From Symbiodinium sp. CCMP2592 (taxonomy: Eukaryota; Sar; Dinophyceae; Suessiales; Symbiodiniaceae): a DNA stretch of 64,000 nt. The position numbers were made by a program, and so were the translations under genes. Under the pieces are notes generated by a model. The model ran no database searches and had not been told where the DNA came from. It saw only the letters and a program-made list of their open reading frames with translations. Positions 30,243 through 41,602 of the stretch are shown here, piece after piece; position 1 is the first letter of the stretch, and every line of letters begins with the position of its first letter. The stretch lies in the NCBI GenBank assembly GCA_905221615.1, contig CAJNDT010002768.1, positions 220,094 to 284,093 on the forward strand, written 5' to 3'.

Positions 30243-30337
30243 GGGAGTTTCCGAAAATACAGGACCCTAAATAGAGTACCCTAAATTGTAGGATCAGGAT
30301 CCCAAAATAAGGTGCCCCCTAAATTTGGGAAACTCCC
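30243..30337. mobile_element. MITE-like element, family C copy 6
   Basis: Ends GGGAGTTTCCGAAAATA / TAAATTTGGGAAACTCCC, flanked by a perfect ACAT repeat (30239-30242, 30338-30341). Confidence 0.8.
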
Positions 30338-30462
30338 ACATCTTTCACAGATCTGGGAGAGGTTCGAAGCTTTCGGAAGTATATAATCAGGCTAAACCTG
30401 CAGTCTCGTATAGTTTCCCGCTTGGGGAGGGTTTGCCAGTTATCTTGTTAGGATCCTTAAGA

Positions 30463-30563
30463 CCAAGAGGGTCCATATACAAGACCATTATGCAATTAGG
30501 TCCCCAAAACCATAATTAATAGGGATGGTCTTTCTGTACCTAGTTCCATATTGGTATTGGTGA
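30463..30563. mobile_element. MITE-like element, decayed family D copy
   Basis: AGAGGGTCCATATAC, 'ATTATGCAATTAGGTCCCC' and 'ACCTAGTTCCATATTGGTA' match D arms, but the right end is lost. Confidence 0.5.
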
Positions 30564-30899
30564 TTATTAAGGCCTCTATAATATATTACCCTTATAGATC
30601 CATTATAGTAACCCTTATAGACCCCTTTAAAGGAACCCCAAGCTCCATAGTAGGATCCTCAAGGCAGGAGGGAAGCAAACAGCAACGACAACGTGGAGTC
30701 TGCTGCACCCGAGACTTTGAGGCCTCAGTCGAACATCCTCTCTTAGGGTTTAGGGGTTTAAGGTTTAGGGCTGAGGGCTTAGAATCTACTTGTCGAGTAT
30801 CCCGAAGAACTAAAAGGTTAACCGTTGGGAGTAGCATGGGATTCTGTGGGGATTACAGGACACCGAAAACCAAAGGCTACCTACTCTAGTACTAGGATA

Positions 30900-30998
30900 C
30901 TGTTGATGATAAATCCTGCATCACCAATAGTAAGGAATATACCATATTTCATATAGTTTAGGGTCCTGAAGGTAATGCAGGATTTATGTCATCAACCG
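30900..30998. mobile_element. MITE-like element, family E copy 2
   Basis: Ends CTGTTGATGATAAATCCTGC / GCAGGATTTATGTCATCAAC then CG, TA at 30898-30899 and 30999-31000. Core 'AAGGAATATACCATA'. Confidence 0.8.
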
Positions 30999-31253
30999 TA
31001 GGATGAAAAGCAGCTCCTTGCCTTGCTATCGCTTATATGGGAGATCACTGGTAAATCCTGAATTGAAAACTCTGGAAGAGACGACCGTAAACACTGCAGG
31101 CAGTGGAACTCTTGTAGAACCCCAAAAAAACCCGTGGTCACATGTAGGGCTTAGGGTGTAAGGGCTTCCCGTGGCGAACATGGGGACAGTCAAACTTGCG
31201 GTACGGCTTTTGGCTAAAATGTAGTAATTGCTAGTGGGCACGAGGCGATACTA

Positions 31254-31441
31254 CGGTTGATGATAAAAATCTGCATTACCCATACCCAGAGGCTCCATAT
31301 ATAGTACCATTATGGAATTAGGCTTTGGGGACCTAATTCCATAATAGCACCATATTTGGAGCCTCTAGGATAATAAGGAATATACTATAATTCCCATAGT
31401 TCAGGGACCTTAAGGTCATGCAAGATGTATATCATGAACCC
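31254..31441. mobile_element. MITE-like element, family E copy 3 (with nested D copy)
   Basis: Left end CGGTTGATGATAAAAATCTG; right arm is worn (CATGCAAGATGTATATCATG). TA at 31252-31253 and 31442-31443. Interrupted by a family D element at 31285, so this E copy is older. Confidence 0.7.
31285..31369. mobile_element. MITE-like element, family D copy 2, nested in E
   Basis: Ends CCCAGAGGCTCCATATATAG / ..TTTGGAGCCTCTAGG with ATA on both sides (31282-31284, 31370-31372). A compact 85-bp copy with a nearly perfect hairpin. Confidence 0.8.
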
Positions 31442-31444
31442 TAA

Positions 31445-32340
31445 ACCCTAAACCCTATAATTAGATCCCTTAAGGAACCCCTTGAAGGTACCCTTATAGA
31501 TCCCTTTATAAGAACCTCCTTATACCATCAAGACTAGTTCTTTCGACCCCTATCGTAACTCCAACCTGCTCCCATGGATCAGATTGCCAAAGGGTCCATT
31601 CTATCTCCGAGCATTCGGTGGTATCGTTTATAGGGTGAAGGAGTACCTTAAGGACGAAAAGAACCATAAAATGGGTTTGGGGTTCATATTCCTTACTAGG
31701 ATTCATAGTATATGGGCATAGGGCCCCTGCTTTTAAGGGTCATGTGGTCCTAAACGTACTGTCTGCGTCCATGGATGGTGGTGCTTCCTCATATACCATT
31801 ATAATGTAGTAAGATTCGATAGACTGATAAGATATACCATAGTATACCCTGGTATACATACTACAATGCGTCAGTTAGGGTACGGCCACCAGGTCTTGTT
31901 GCGTATAAACCCTTGCATCTGCCTAAGCCTGCAGTAACTGCAAGAACTGCTAGAGCTTCTAGAGGATTTCAATCAGCATGTGGATGTCCTGAAAGCTTAT
32001 CCGGAGTTTTATGCAATTTAGCGCTACAACGCCTTCTGTGCACCCTTGGACTACCTTCTGAAGCAGCAAGAAATCTATGGACCCTTCGGGTTTAAGAAAT
32101 GATCTATCGGACCGGACGTGGGCTTCGCTGCGCTTGCAAAGCTGTCGACGTCCGAGGTCCGGTATGTGATTGTCGCAATCGTCGTGGGATCCAAGTGCGG
32201 ACTTCGGCTTCATGGTTTAGGGTTTACACCCAGAAGCGTGAAGTAAATGCGGCAACCGAATTTCCGTGAGACGAGAGACAGACTCCGACCTTGCTGGACC
32301 CGAGAAAAAACCCATGCTTTGTATGGCTGTCATCACATCC
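31445..32340. other. Non-coding stretch, nothing assigned
   Basis: Opens with two CCCTAAA units and 'GATCCCTTAAGGAACCCCTTGAAGG' type blocks, then unique sequence. Frames of 60-84 codons on both strands overlap and carry no motifs. Confidence 0.35.
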
Positions 32341-32345
32341 CTATA

Positions 32346-32457
32346 CTTGGAGGCCCTTTTGACTTAGTAAGTAGGGTTAGCAAGGTGGGTTATGGGGCTG
32401 CTAATAGGGTTTGTAGGGGATACTAAGTAGACTTACTAAGTCAAAAGGGCCTCCAAG
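32346..32457. mobile_element. MITE-like element, family B copy 1
   Basis: Ends CTTGGAGGCCCTTTTGAC / GTCAAAAGGGCCTCCAAG, then mirrored TTAGTAAGT arms; TA at 32344-32345 and 32458-32459. 112 bp, the same length as the copy at 37723, and nearly identical to it. Confidence 0.85.
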
Positions 32458-32461
32458 TAGG

Positions 32462-34120
32462 GCCCTATAGCAGTCTACGGTTTAGGAACTTTGGGCTTCA
32501 GGGTGCAGGTTTAGACCGGTTTGGTGCTTCGTCTATATTTGCTTGTCTATGTTTTGGGCGTAGGGTTATGGGTGTCCGTACTGTTTGCTCAGGTGATTAA
32601 AGCATATGTAAAGGTTGTAGTATGTGTAAGTTTAACTGTTTAGACATATCACCAATGCTATCCGTTCCTTTTCGCCTTGCAATCCTAGACAATGCACGCT
32701 GCAATCCGAAGCATCCTGCCTCCAAGACCCTGACAAACAGGGCCTTAATACTAAGGTTTCGGGATGTAATGCAACCCAAAACCCAAAACCCAAAACCCTA
32801 AACCCTAAGTATATGCTGATTTACGGGAGGCCTCAACTTAAACCGTCGAGACTGGCCTGAGACAGCCTCAGGCCGCTGTGGTACGTAGGGTTTAGTGCAG
32901 ATCCTTGGTACAAGAAACTACCTATCTCCACGGGTCCGAATATCGGGATCCATATTAAAGCTATATTTAAGATTAAGGTAGGGGGATCTTAGTCAGTGGT
33001 CTGCTTGACGATAAGGCATAAGGCATAGCCTGATACGAATACTAAATGTCTTGCAGTCTTGCACTCATAGTACGTATACAGCATAGGGTAGATGGACCTA
33101 AACCCTAAACCCTTAAACCCTAAACCTTAAACCCCTAAACCCTTAAGCCCTAAAACCTTACACCCTAAACTCCAAACCCTAAAAGCTTAAAAAACCCTCG
33201 ACCCTAAACCAGTAGCACAGTCTCAAAGCCTCTTGGGTCGAGGAGGGCAGATGTTGAGCTCTTGACTTTGGCTTTGGGGCTACATGTGGCGGCCCTAATA
33301 ATTAGAATAGGACTTTTTTGGGGGAGTTCTTGATTCTACCTGATGATAACAATATAAAAGTATAAAAGGCCCTAAACCCTGTTCTAATTATTAAGGCCCC
33401 TATTATATCATGTTTTTGGTTTGAAGGGCTTCAGGACCAGATGCAGGGCTTCTTTCCCTTCCCAGCCGGCATGGGCCAAAGGCTCCGCGCAAAGGAACCG
33501 AGGGCTTTCTCGCGACTTCTAGGCATGTCCCTGAGTAACCCCTTTATAATAAGGGTACCCTTTTTCCTACTCTTTGTTTTTAATAAAGGGACCCTAAACT
33601 AAAAAGTGCAAAAGGGTAGTACTCAGGAACCTAGAAGATGTTGCGGCTTTTCGGTCTGAGGTTTCTTCGGATTCTTCGGTTTTCCGAGAGTTTAGCTTGG
33701 AGGGCAAAGTGTTTAGGGTGTGTTGGTGCTTTTGCGCGGTGGTTGGGCGCTCACACTCTTAACTAGACTCGACACAAGTCGACATGACCTTAAACTCCAA
33801 TCACACCGTAAACCCTAAACCCCGCAATGCTAAACTCTGCGCGAAAACCAAAACCAAGCCTGCCAAGCTTCAGCTTTAAGACCCTAAAGCCCCGCGGTCC
33901 GTGACACGCCTCAGGGCGCAACAGCCGGAGCACCTAAGTCGAGGCGCTCAAATGTACTTCTATCGGCTCCGGGCTCCCGAAAGGGGCCTAGGGTTTAGGG
34001 TTGAGCTCCAGTTACTTAAATAGAAGGCTTCCGGGTTACATAAGGTGTGCTGAGAAACCTCCTGTTTCGGTAACTCGCGCCCTGGATTACTGTTGGTAGA
34101 CCTGCCTGTTGACATCGCAG
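32462..34120. other. Non-coding stretch with telomere-like tract and decayed inverted repeats
   Basis: Degenerate CCCTAAA at 32778-32806 and 33098-33215. A decayed family N relative spans about 33286-33404. An inverted repeat with 'CCTGAGTAACCCCTTT' and 'AGTACTCAGGAACCT' ends spans about 33530-33632. No gene seen. Confidence 0.45.
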
Positions 34121-34122
34121 TA

Positions 34123-34225
34123 CAGTAGACGCCAGAAAGTTGGAATATCATTGTCGTAACCCCTTTAAGGTAAATTATAGGGGATCCTACCATTAATCCA
34201 TATTCCAACTTTCTGGAGTTCCCTT
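34123..34225. mobile_element. MITE-like element, family F copy 5
   Basis: Arms CCAGAAAGTTGGAATATCA / ATATTCCAACTTTCTGG, TA at 34121-34122 and 34226-34227. The CAGTAGACG end matches the copy at 16069 rather than copies 1-3, so two subfamilies exist. Confidence 0.75.
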
Positions 34226-34229
34226 TATT

Positions 34230-34595
34230 TGGGCTTAGGGAGTGCCTAGGGTTTCTGATTTGTTTGATCCTCTTTCCATGTTCCGGGTTGAGGCATCTGG
34301 ATACTGGGGCTCGGGGTTACATCGTCGCCTTTGCTGAGTGTAGAATCGCTGCAGCCTGGGTCTCTGCCGCAGTTTCACCTAAACCCTAAAGGCCGAAATC
34401 CTACACCGTCTACACACCATTGACCCTACAGTTTCCCAAAGCTGGAGGACGCAATAAGTGCTACGTAAATTGCCCAACGCTCAGTCTTACGTATTTGTTG
34501 ATGGTTCAATCGCTGCTCTCTTCTTGTACGTTCTTAGCATTGCCATTGGCTGGTTATCCGAGAGAAAGGAAACTACATTATTGGAGACTTTTAAT
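34230..34595. other. Non-coding stretch, nothing assigned
   Basis: Unique sequence. A 77-codon plus-strand frame (34458-34691) begins with a hydrophobic stretch but runs into the inverted repeat at 34600, so it is not called. Confidence 0.3.
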
Positions 34596-34599
34596 ATAC

Positions 34600-34688
34600 C
34601 CATAGGCCCCAAAGTAGTTCCTTTTTGGGGTTCATATTTAGAATCCTATAAGGAAATCCCAAAAAGGAACTACTTTGGGGCTTCTGGG
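34600..34688. mobile_element. Inverted-repeat element, family P
   Basis: CCCATAGGCCCCAAAGTAGT and ACTACTTTGGGGCTTCTGGG arms around a short loop. Ends CCC..AGG resemble those of families D, H and I. Confidence 0.65.
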
Positions 34689-34772
34689 TAGTTATTACAT
34701 CGAATAACCTCAGTCCTGGTAATTCTGTAGGACTTGCTGGCCTGTGCGCAACACCAGCTTCCTGAGCCGGTA

Positions 34773-35017
34773 CTTACGTGTTCATGGGACTTAGTCAGTC
34801 CGGTTCGAAGTACCTTGATGGACCTTATCATCAAGAAGTTAGAAGAATAGCTGAGCTTATTTACTACATTACCTAGAGGCTCCAAATATGGTGCTATTAT
34901 GGAATTAGGTCCCCAAAGCCATGATATGGATGGTCTTTCGGGACCTAATTCCATAATGGTACTATATATGGAGCCTCTGGGTTAGACTTTAGATACAAAG
35001 TCCCATGATCGCTCAGG
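34773..35017. mobile_element. MITE-like element, family A copy 6 (with nested D copy)
   Basis: Worn ends CTTACGTGTTCATGGGAC / GTCCCATGATCGCTCAGG, TA at 34771-34772 and 35018-35019. About twice family length because of the D element inside. Confidence 0.65.
34872..34981. mobile_element. MITE-like element, family D copy 3, nested in A
   Basis: Ends CCTAGAGGCTCCAAATATGG / ..TATGGAGCCTCTGGG, TTA on both sides (34869-34871, 34982-34984). Confidence 0.8.
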
Positions 35018-35284
35018 TAAACAGTTCAATCAGATGCGGTTTGGTTTAATACGCACCTGCGCAAGACATGTCAGCAGGAATAGCACCACAAAAACACCAC
35101 GTCGACTGTTCCTATCCATGACAGCTGCTGGCCGGTCCCGAGATTTGAACTTAAATCACACATACCAAAACTGCTGAATTCAAAACCTTGAATGCCTGGA
35201 AGCTCTAATGCCAAAACTGAAACCCGAATGCTACATGCCCCAGTGCTTCAAGCCCACCCCGTAGGCCCTCGCCCTTGAGCCCCC

Positions 35285-35396
35285 AATCCTAGTTCCCCAA
35301 ACCCCAAACCCTAAACCTTAAACCCTAAACCCTAAACCCTAAACCCTAAACCCTAAACCCTGAACCCTAAACCCTAAACCCTAAACCCTACTCCGA
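35285..35396 (-). repeat. (CCCTAAA)n interstitial telomere-type tract
   Basis: About fourteen heptamers, most perfect CCCTAAA, the longest clean run in the window. A short opposite-orientation run (TTTAGGG) follows at 35680-35720. Confidence 0.9.
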
Positions 35397-35529
35397 AACC
35401 TGGAAACCCGAAGCCCAAACCCTGGTCCTCTGATCCAAAAAAAACCAAAGTCCTCACCAAGGAACACGGCAGCATCGGATTCGTCGACTCACATCATGCT
35501 GCAGCAGCCTGTGAGTACTTACTAATTCG

Positions 35530-35606
35530 CCCCATAGTTGTTCCCTTTTCGGACTGCCTTTGAGGAGTCTAAATATTAACCCCAAAAAGGAACTACTATG
35601 GGGCCT
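35530..35606. mobile_element. Inverted-repeat element, family P
   Basis: GCCCCATAGTTGTTCCC and GGAACTACTATGGGGC arms; the loop has 'AGTCTAAATATTAACC'. Confidence 0.6.
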
Positions 35607-35724
35607 ATGGCCTACGGGTGCAGAAACCCGAGATTGAGCTGCGTAGATACCTGACTTCGGGGCCCCAACCAGGGCGGTTTAGGGTTTAGGGTTTAGGGTT
35701 TAGGGCCAGTTTAGGGTTTAGGGC

Positions 35725-36590
35725 TCCACAAGTGCTAGCCTGATGCCTCCTATCCCGATTCTAAACACTATAACTGTCATTTATGTAAAGCCCTGATTCA
35801 TCAACTCCCTTGTTTAAGGGCCTCAATATTTGGAGCCTCATAATAATCCTGATTAAAGTAGGGGGAATAATCGACCATGGGTCTACATCAGTTAGGGCCC
35901 TTTGGTTATCAGATCCAGTTCAAGAATGGGGACGTCGAGGTGGTGGCAGAAGGGTCGCGAGTGTAATATTTCCCTGTACTGTAATAAGATTATAGGCGGG
36001 CTTGGGAACCTGGATCTTGAAGTGGTGTAGAGCTTCGAGCTCGGCAGTGAGATGCGGACTCTCGGGGCCTTCATACTTAGACTAGCGTTTTGGGGAGCAT
36101 TCTACTGTAGTTACAAAAATGAACGCCCAAAATAGGATAGGTAATTATGAAGGCCGCCATAGTACTAGAAGTCCTTTTGTGCAGTTGCCTGACTACCTGA
36201 TGTAGGGTCCAAAGGCCTGAACCCTCTGCGTGCCTGCGCCCGATTTGAACGCCTCTACCTGGTAAAGGAGCGCAAGGGCGCGACAGGAGAGGCTCGCGGT
36301 GCACAGGGTACGACTCATATGAAGGAGCCTTAATAACTGGAATTAGGGCTTTGGGGTATATTATACCATAGTTATATTAAGGAACCCTAACAAAAGCGTA
36401 GGTCAGTATCAAGGCCCCTATATCAGAGTTTTGGGTTGAGGGTATATGCAGGTTTCATGGGTTATTCGACACACTCTCGTACAAGTTAATTACAGTATGT
36501 CGGGCTCCCTCTAAGGCATCACTTCTTGGAGGAGCGAAAAGATGAGAACTGAGCAGCTCTCGCGCTGGTCGTATCGGCTTCTGATGCTCC
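35725..36590. other. Non-coding stretch with decayed family N copy
   Basis: Family N relative at about 36322-36418 (GGAGCCTTAATAACTGGAAT ... CAAGGCCCC). The remainder is unique; frames of 60-75 codons lack support. Confidence 0.4.
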
Positions 36591-36595
36591 AAATT

Positions 36596-36704
36596 CCCAA
36601 AGGGTCCTATGTACTGTTATGGGGAATACTTCCCCAAATCATAATAGTAATTCCTAATATAGAAACCCTACATTCTACTATATCGGTACTTTGGACCCTT
36701 TGGG
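36596..36704. mobile_element. MITE-like element, family H copy 2
   Basis: Ends CCCAAAGGGTCCTATGTAC / GTACTTTGGACCCTTTGGG, flanked by ATT on both sides (36593-36595, 36705-36707). The best preserved H copy. Confidence 0.8.
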
Positions 36705-36709
36705 ATTGC

Positions 36710-37720
36710 AGGGACGAAGGGACGCGCCGCGTTGCCTTCTAACATCTGGAGCCGCCGGCCAGCCCTGCAACGAATGAACCGAACAAGACTCAATGAAGGT
36801 GAGTTCCAAATACCCATGTTCAAATCCTGCAACTCAGATCCTGTTCAAAAAGTTTGCCTGGATTCTGCTCGCACTGCATGCTCAACCCTGAACCCGAAAC
36901 CCTGAACCCCTTAAACCGAAACCTCAAAAGCCCTAAACAAAGCCCAAAACCCCTAAACCCCGAAACCCCAAAACGAGGTCATCGAAAGCTGAAAAGCAGC
37001 CTTGCCTGAAGGATCTCTCTCAGAGTTTGGGATTGACTATAGTGACTTTAAGGCTACAAGGATATTTCTGCACCGTATAAAAACTGTATACAACCTGAGG
37101 CAATCTGAACCCCAGCGATTCCTGACACCCCAAAACCCCAAAACACGTGGCCTCCTGCACTTCTTGCAGCGGTTTGTTGGAAACGTCATCGGCATAGCTC
37201 ACCTTGTGCAACCGGGACCTGACAGTGCAGAGGTCTAGGGTTAGGGCTTCAGGGTTGTTTCTCACTGGCCCCAAAACCCAAGGGAACAAAAGTTGAAACT
37301 TTGAGAATCGACTACACTATAAGAACCTCAAAAGTTGAAAAGTTGAGTTTACAGCCAATAGGGTTCAGGTGTTTAGGGTTCAGAGGTTTTGTGTTTCGGG
37401 TTGTTTAGGAATTGGGGTTGTTTAGGGGTGTGGGATTTGGCTTTAGGGTTTAAGGTAGTTGGTTGCTTAGGGGTCCAGGATTTCTTGGTTTAGGGTCTAG
37501 GAAGGGGTTTGGGGTTTGGGGGTGTGGATGTAGGAGTTTGTGGATTGAGGGCTTAGATAGGCTTTGCTGGTTTGGAGGTATATAGGGAGTGTAGAGTTTA
37601 CTATGAGCTTAGTTTACCTTTCGGGGGTTTAGGTTTAGGATGGTCTAGGGCTGAGGGGTTGTCGGGTTTCGGGAGTTCGCGGTTCACTTCCCGTAAGGGC
37701 ATCCGCAGGAGTGTAGGGTG
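36710..37720. other. Non-coding stretch
   Basis: Degenerate CCCTAAA/CCCCAAA (36880-36975) and G/T-rich degenerate TTTAGGG sequence (37225-37640). An 89-codon minus-strand frame lacks motifs. Confidence 0.45.
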
Positions 37721-37722
37721 TA

Positions 37723-37834
37723 CTTGGAAGCCCTTTTGACTTAGTAAGTAGGGTTAGTAAGGTGGGTTATGGGGTTTCTATTAGGGTTTCTAGGGGATAC
37801 TAAGTAGACTTACTAAGTCAAAAGGGCCTCCAAG
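37723..37834. mobile_element. MITE-like element, family B copy 2
   Basis: TA at 37721-37722 and 37835-37836. Differs from the copy at 32346 at only a few positions, which points to recent movement. Confidence 0.85.
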
Positions 37835-37929
37835 TAGGCTTTGGGGTTCGCAAGATCCTGTACACAAACCCCATTGACGACTGCAGGTTCAGAACCATAA
37901 CCCTTAGCCCTACACCCCGAAGCCTCCGC

Positions 37930-38350
37930 GGTGTAGTGTTAAAAACTGAAAAAATGGAAAACGGTGTTTTTTACAACAGATATATACTAATAATTGAAAA
38001 AATCGAAAATAGTTAATAAAATATATATTGCTAATAACTGAAAAAATCGAAAATAGCTAATATAATGTATAAGTATATATATATATATATATGGTACCAA
38101 TAAAACATTTATAACTTCAGATCCGAAACTCGAAGCTATTCTCGGACCCTGACAGAAATGATCCCGAAAGCCAAGCCCCGATCTCTGAATGCAAGCCGAA
38201 ACAACGAAGAGCCTACATGTACGGTATATGACCCGGAGAGCCCAATACCCCTTATTTAAGGAAAATACCTTAACAAATAGGAGACTTAATATAATGATTT
38301 TAAGGTACATGCCTTAATTAAGAAATATACCTTAAATCATAGGGGACTTA
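37930..38350. other. AT-rich non-coding stretch
   Basis: Three direct copies of an 'ATACTAATAATTGAAAAAATCGAAAATAG'-like unit lie at 37940-38060, followed by (TA)n at 38075-38092. After that come palindromic 'CCTTAAATCATAGG' pieces at 38255-38345. A 107-codon minus-strand frame is a product of this AT bias. Confidence 0.5.
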
Positions 38351-38354
38351 ATAT

Positions 38355-38455
38355 GGGTGGTTGTCAAAATTATAGTCCCTTTTTGGATACCCTAAGCAAT
38401 AGGTGCCGCATTATAATAAGGACCCAAAAAGGGACCCTAATTTTGACAACCACCT
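38355..38455. mobile_element. MITE-like element, family G copy 2
   Basis: Ends GGGTGGTTGTCAAAATTA / TAATTTTGACAACCACCT with flanks ATAT (38351-38354) and ACAT (38456-38459). 101 bp, the same length as the copy at 9693. Confidence 0.75.
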
Positions 38456-38705
38456 ACATGTACGGTAGGTGGGTTTAGGTTTTCTTATTGGGCGCCTTTT
38501 TGGGTTTAGGGTTTCTTAAATCTCAGTGCCTTTCCGTCGTGAATGTGCCGCACATCATGCAACGATGAATAGACTTTCAGGTGCAGGCTTCAGGGATTGA
38601 AGCTTTCAGATGTCTAGGGTTTAGGGTGCCGGGCCCTCCGGGGTTGCAGAGGCAAGTCCTACAGCACAGCCCCATCACACTGCTGGAACTTATGCGCATC
38701 TAAGA

Positions 38706-38819
38706 CCCCGCAAAAGGCTCCATGCAACTAAGTACTACAGAATCAGGCCTGAAAGGGGCTTCCATATGGGTACTTTCAGGCGCGAAGTATATACCATGTA
38801 CGCACGAGGAGCCTCGGGG
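38706..38819. mobile_element. MITE-like element, family I copy 5 (worn)
   Basis: AAGGCTCCATGCAACTAAGT and TACGCACGAGGAGCCTCGG arms with the internal 'AGGCCTGAAAGGGGCTTCC'. No clear flanking repeat. Confidence 0.5.
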
Positions 38820-39575
38820 ATCTCAAAAAGCTGAGGGCAGGGCTTGCCATCTATACTCACGCCTCTGGAATCGAGGCGATTTTTCCTGGCAGGGATGTGG
38901 CCCATGCTGCGAGAGCCTTTTGGCACCTACACTTCGTGGTTCAATACCCAAAGAACCTACGAGGGTCGTCAATCCTGCGCATGCCAGCACTCCAGAAAAT
39001 GTTCCTGTTGCAGCAGGGTGCAGTATAATAATGTAGGTTGCTTTACATAAGCCACATTCGCACACTTATGGGATCATCGGCCTTTGTAGCTGGGGTTAGT
39101 GGAAGGGTTAACTATAATCCCCGCCACAAATAACCCCAATGAAGGTACCTATCATCTCATACTTGCTCTACCTAAACCCCTTCGTGCTCGAATGTTGAGG
39201 GACTCGGTCCACTTTGCAAGAAACCCTCTAGCTGCAGATTGCATGGTGCTGAGGCATTACTTTTGGATTTGGGGTTTACGGTTTAGGGCTTACGGCTTGG
39301 GATTTATCCCCGTTGCAGGCTCTTCTCTAACCACAAGCTGGGGCAGCAAAAACGAAGAGGGAGAGCGAGCGAGAGAGGGAGAGAGCCTTGGTTAGTCTCC
39401 GGTACTGTCATTAAACTTTTGGGACTTGAAGGTTAAGGACTAGGATATGAAATAGTGCCGTCGCCAGCAGACGCAGTTGAGGATAAAGTTTTGGGGTTTG
39501 CGGCTTTGGTGATTCATGGTTTGTTGTTCGGCCCAATCGGAGAGTAAATGTTGGGATTGGTCTGGACTTTTTGGC
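38820..39575. other. Non-coding stretch
   Basis: A worn family-A-like hairpin lies around 39062-39150 (TTATGGGATCATCGGCC..). Frames of 68-104 codons overlap on both strands at 38720-39065 and are not credible. Confidence 0.35.
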
Positions 39576-39728
39576 GTATCCTTAAGGGAGGGGGGTCCAA
39601 GGGGGGTATATAGCCTAGTGATCCCTAATTCTCTCTAGTAGTACTCCCTAATCTAAGGTTCCCTTACCGTCCCCTAAGGATTCCTTATACCCTCCCCCCT
39701 TGAACCACCCTCCCTTAAGGATCCTATA
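39576..39728. mobile_element. MITE-like element, family J copy 1
   Basis: Arms TATCCTTAAGGGAGGG / CCCTCCCTTAAGGATCC with a second mirrored 'GGGTATA'/'TATACCC' pair inside. The second copy is at 47137; this one has a seven-base extra stretch (AGTAGT..) in the centre. Confidence 0.75.
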
Positions 39729-39834
39729 GACTTTGGCTTCTTTGGCCTGCTTGGGACTGAAATTCAAAGGCCAGGCTGAGGAGAGCTCAACGTAACCAAA
39801 CTTCAACCAAATCCCACATCCTATAACACATGAA

Positions 39835-39943
39835 CCCTAAGGGTCCAAGTACCCAAATACCAGGGTTTCAAGGTCCAAAAACCATTCAGAGTATGGATTT
39901 TGGGCCCTGAAACCCTACTACTTGGGTACTTGGACCCTCTGGG
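39835..39943. mobile_element. MITE-like element, family I copy 6
   Basis: Ends CCCTAAGGGTCCAAGTACCC / GGGTACTTGGACCCTCTGGG, flanked by GAA on both sides (39832-39834, 39944-39946). Confidence 0.75.
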
Positions 39944-39946
39944 GAA

Positions 39947-41270
39947 TATCTGAAAAATATTCGTAAATAGGGTCCTATAAAGCTCAATAAGGGAAAATAT
40001 AAAATGTCCCAAAGGCCTACCCAGAGAATCCTGAATATACACTAAACCCTAAACCCTAAACCCTAACACATAAATAGTTCAATCACTAAGAGACAAGTCA
40101 GCCTTCGCCCGAAACCCAGGCGCCTATTTTTGCTTTTGTCAGACTCCTTGTTGTTCTTCAAGCAGCTCGGATGTCGCCTTTGGAAGTTTGGGTTCGGGGA
40201 AGAATCGTGAGACCTATGAGAGTATAACTTTACATATAAGTATTTATAACTCCAATCCAGGTACCTATGTATAACTGACTAAGTCCCAGGAAGTAGGGCT
40301 CCGTTGAAGGTTTAGGGTTTAGACCCCCTTGAAAGTAATCTAGAGGGACTCTAGAAGGGCTTAAGGAAGGAGTCTGTAAGAATTCCATAAGCGTTGATTG
40401 GTCAAGAGTATTAGGGTTCTAGCTTTTCGGGTTGAGGCGTTCAGGATCTACAGAAAGTTCGACAAGCCTTGGAACATGGATTGAGGGTTGTTGTTGCTGG
40501 GGTTCTCCGTGCTGTTTTGCTTGAATCGAAGGACATGAAGAGAATGACATCCCTAAGCTCTAAACCCTAAACCTTAAACCCTAAATCCTAAACCCCAAAA
40601 CCCTGAGCCCTTTCCTTGGTCGACTTCTGGAGCCCCTCCGACAAGTTAAACTTTTAGCCTACTTGTTACAACTCATATGGGAGTTTCCGAAAATCAGAGG
40701 TACCTTATTTTGGGTTGAATGATGTACCTTTCAGCCGGAACATCGCAAACAAAGGCAAACTCGAGTGGCACTTCGCTCTCCAAGAAAATTCAACCCCTTA
40801 ATACGGCATCTTAGCTATACAAAAACAGAGTGCAACTTTGCGCTACATCGACAACGAAAGCTAACCTTCAGAAACATGTGGGTGGACATTGATGCAGTTC
40901 AATAGACACCAGATACCGACATAATTAAGCAATGCCCTACCGCGATCAGCGAGCCACGACTAAGCCCATGCACCAAAAATCGCCCCAACCAGCATAGTGA
41001 ATAAGGGGGACAGTGAGAAAAAAACCGCAGACAGAAACCGGAAATGGCTGTGAATACGTAACATGGAGCCCCACACTACTCACGATAATTAACAACTGTA
41101 TAGAAATCTGTAGCCAGGAACGTTCTCTAAGTTGCACTTAACCGAAAACACAGCCTAACACGTACAACACTGGTAAAACAACAACCCTTGTGCATAAAAC
41201 CGGTGTACCGCACTGCGCCCTCGTAAGCCCCGGAACTGTTATGGAGCGCTTTGGAACTGCAAAACCCTAG
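39947..41270. other. Non-coding stretch
   Basis: A half copy of family C (ATGGGAGTTTCCGAAAATC, 40676-40716) ends abruptly in unique sequence. 'AAATATTCGTAAATAGG..' at 39955-40015 repeats a block near 485-545. Short CCCTAAA runs occur at 40043-40068 and 40560-40605. No gene. Confidence 0.4.
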
Positions 41271-41278
41271 CCTAAGCC

Positions 41279-41400
41279 TGTCTATCTATCTATCTATATA
41301 TATATATATACACACACATATTTATCGATTTATTTATATGTGTATATAAAAATATATCTATTATATATATATATATATAAATATATATATACACACACTA
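41279..41400. repeat. TATC/TA microsatellites
   Basis: (TATC)n passing into (TA)n, (CA)n and TATATAAA-type runs. Confidence 0.9.
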
Positions 41401-41602
41401 GAACCACACACACTATAGTATAGAACCTTATAACGTGCTGGGCCCTGGGCTTTATCTCGGGGAGATCTTCGCTCTCGGGCCCCTCGGAATCCATGGCAAA
41501 CGCATTGCCAGCCTCACGGCAGCTTTGGGGAGCTTGGGGTGTAGGTTTTTAGGGTTTAGGGTTTAGGGTTTTGGTCTTTAGGGTTTAGGAGTTAGGGCCT
41601 AG

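Noticed and set aside
38925..38960. Possible tRNA B-box-like GTGGTTCAATACCC
   Set aside because: No matching A box, acceptor stem or anticodon arm at the right distance.
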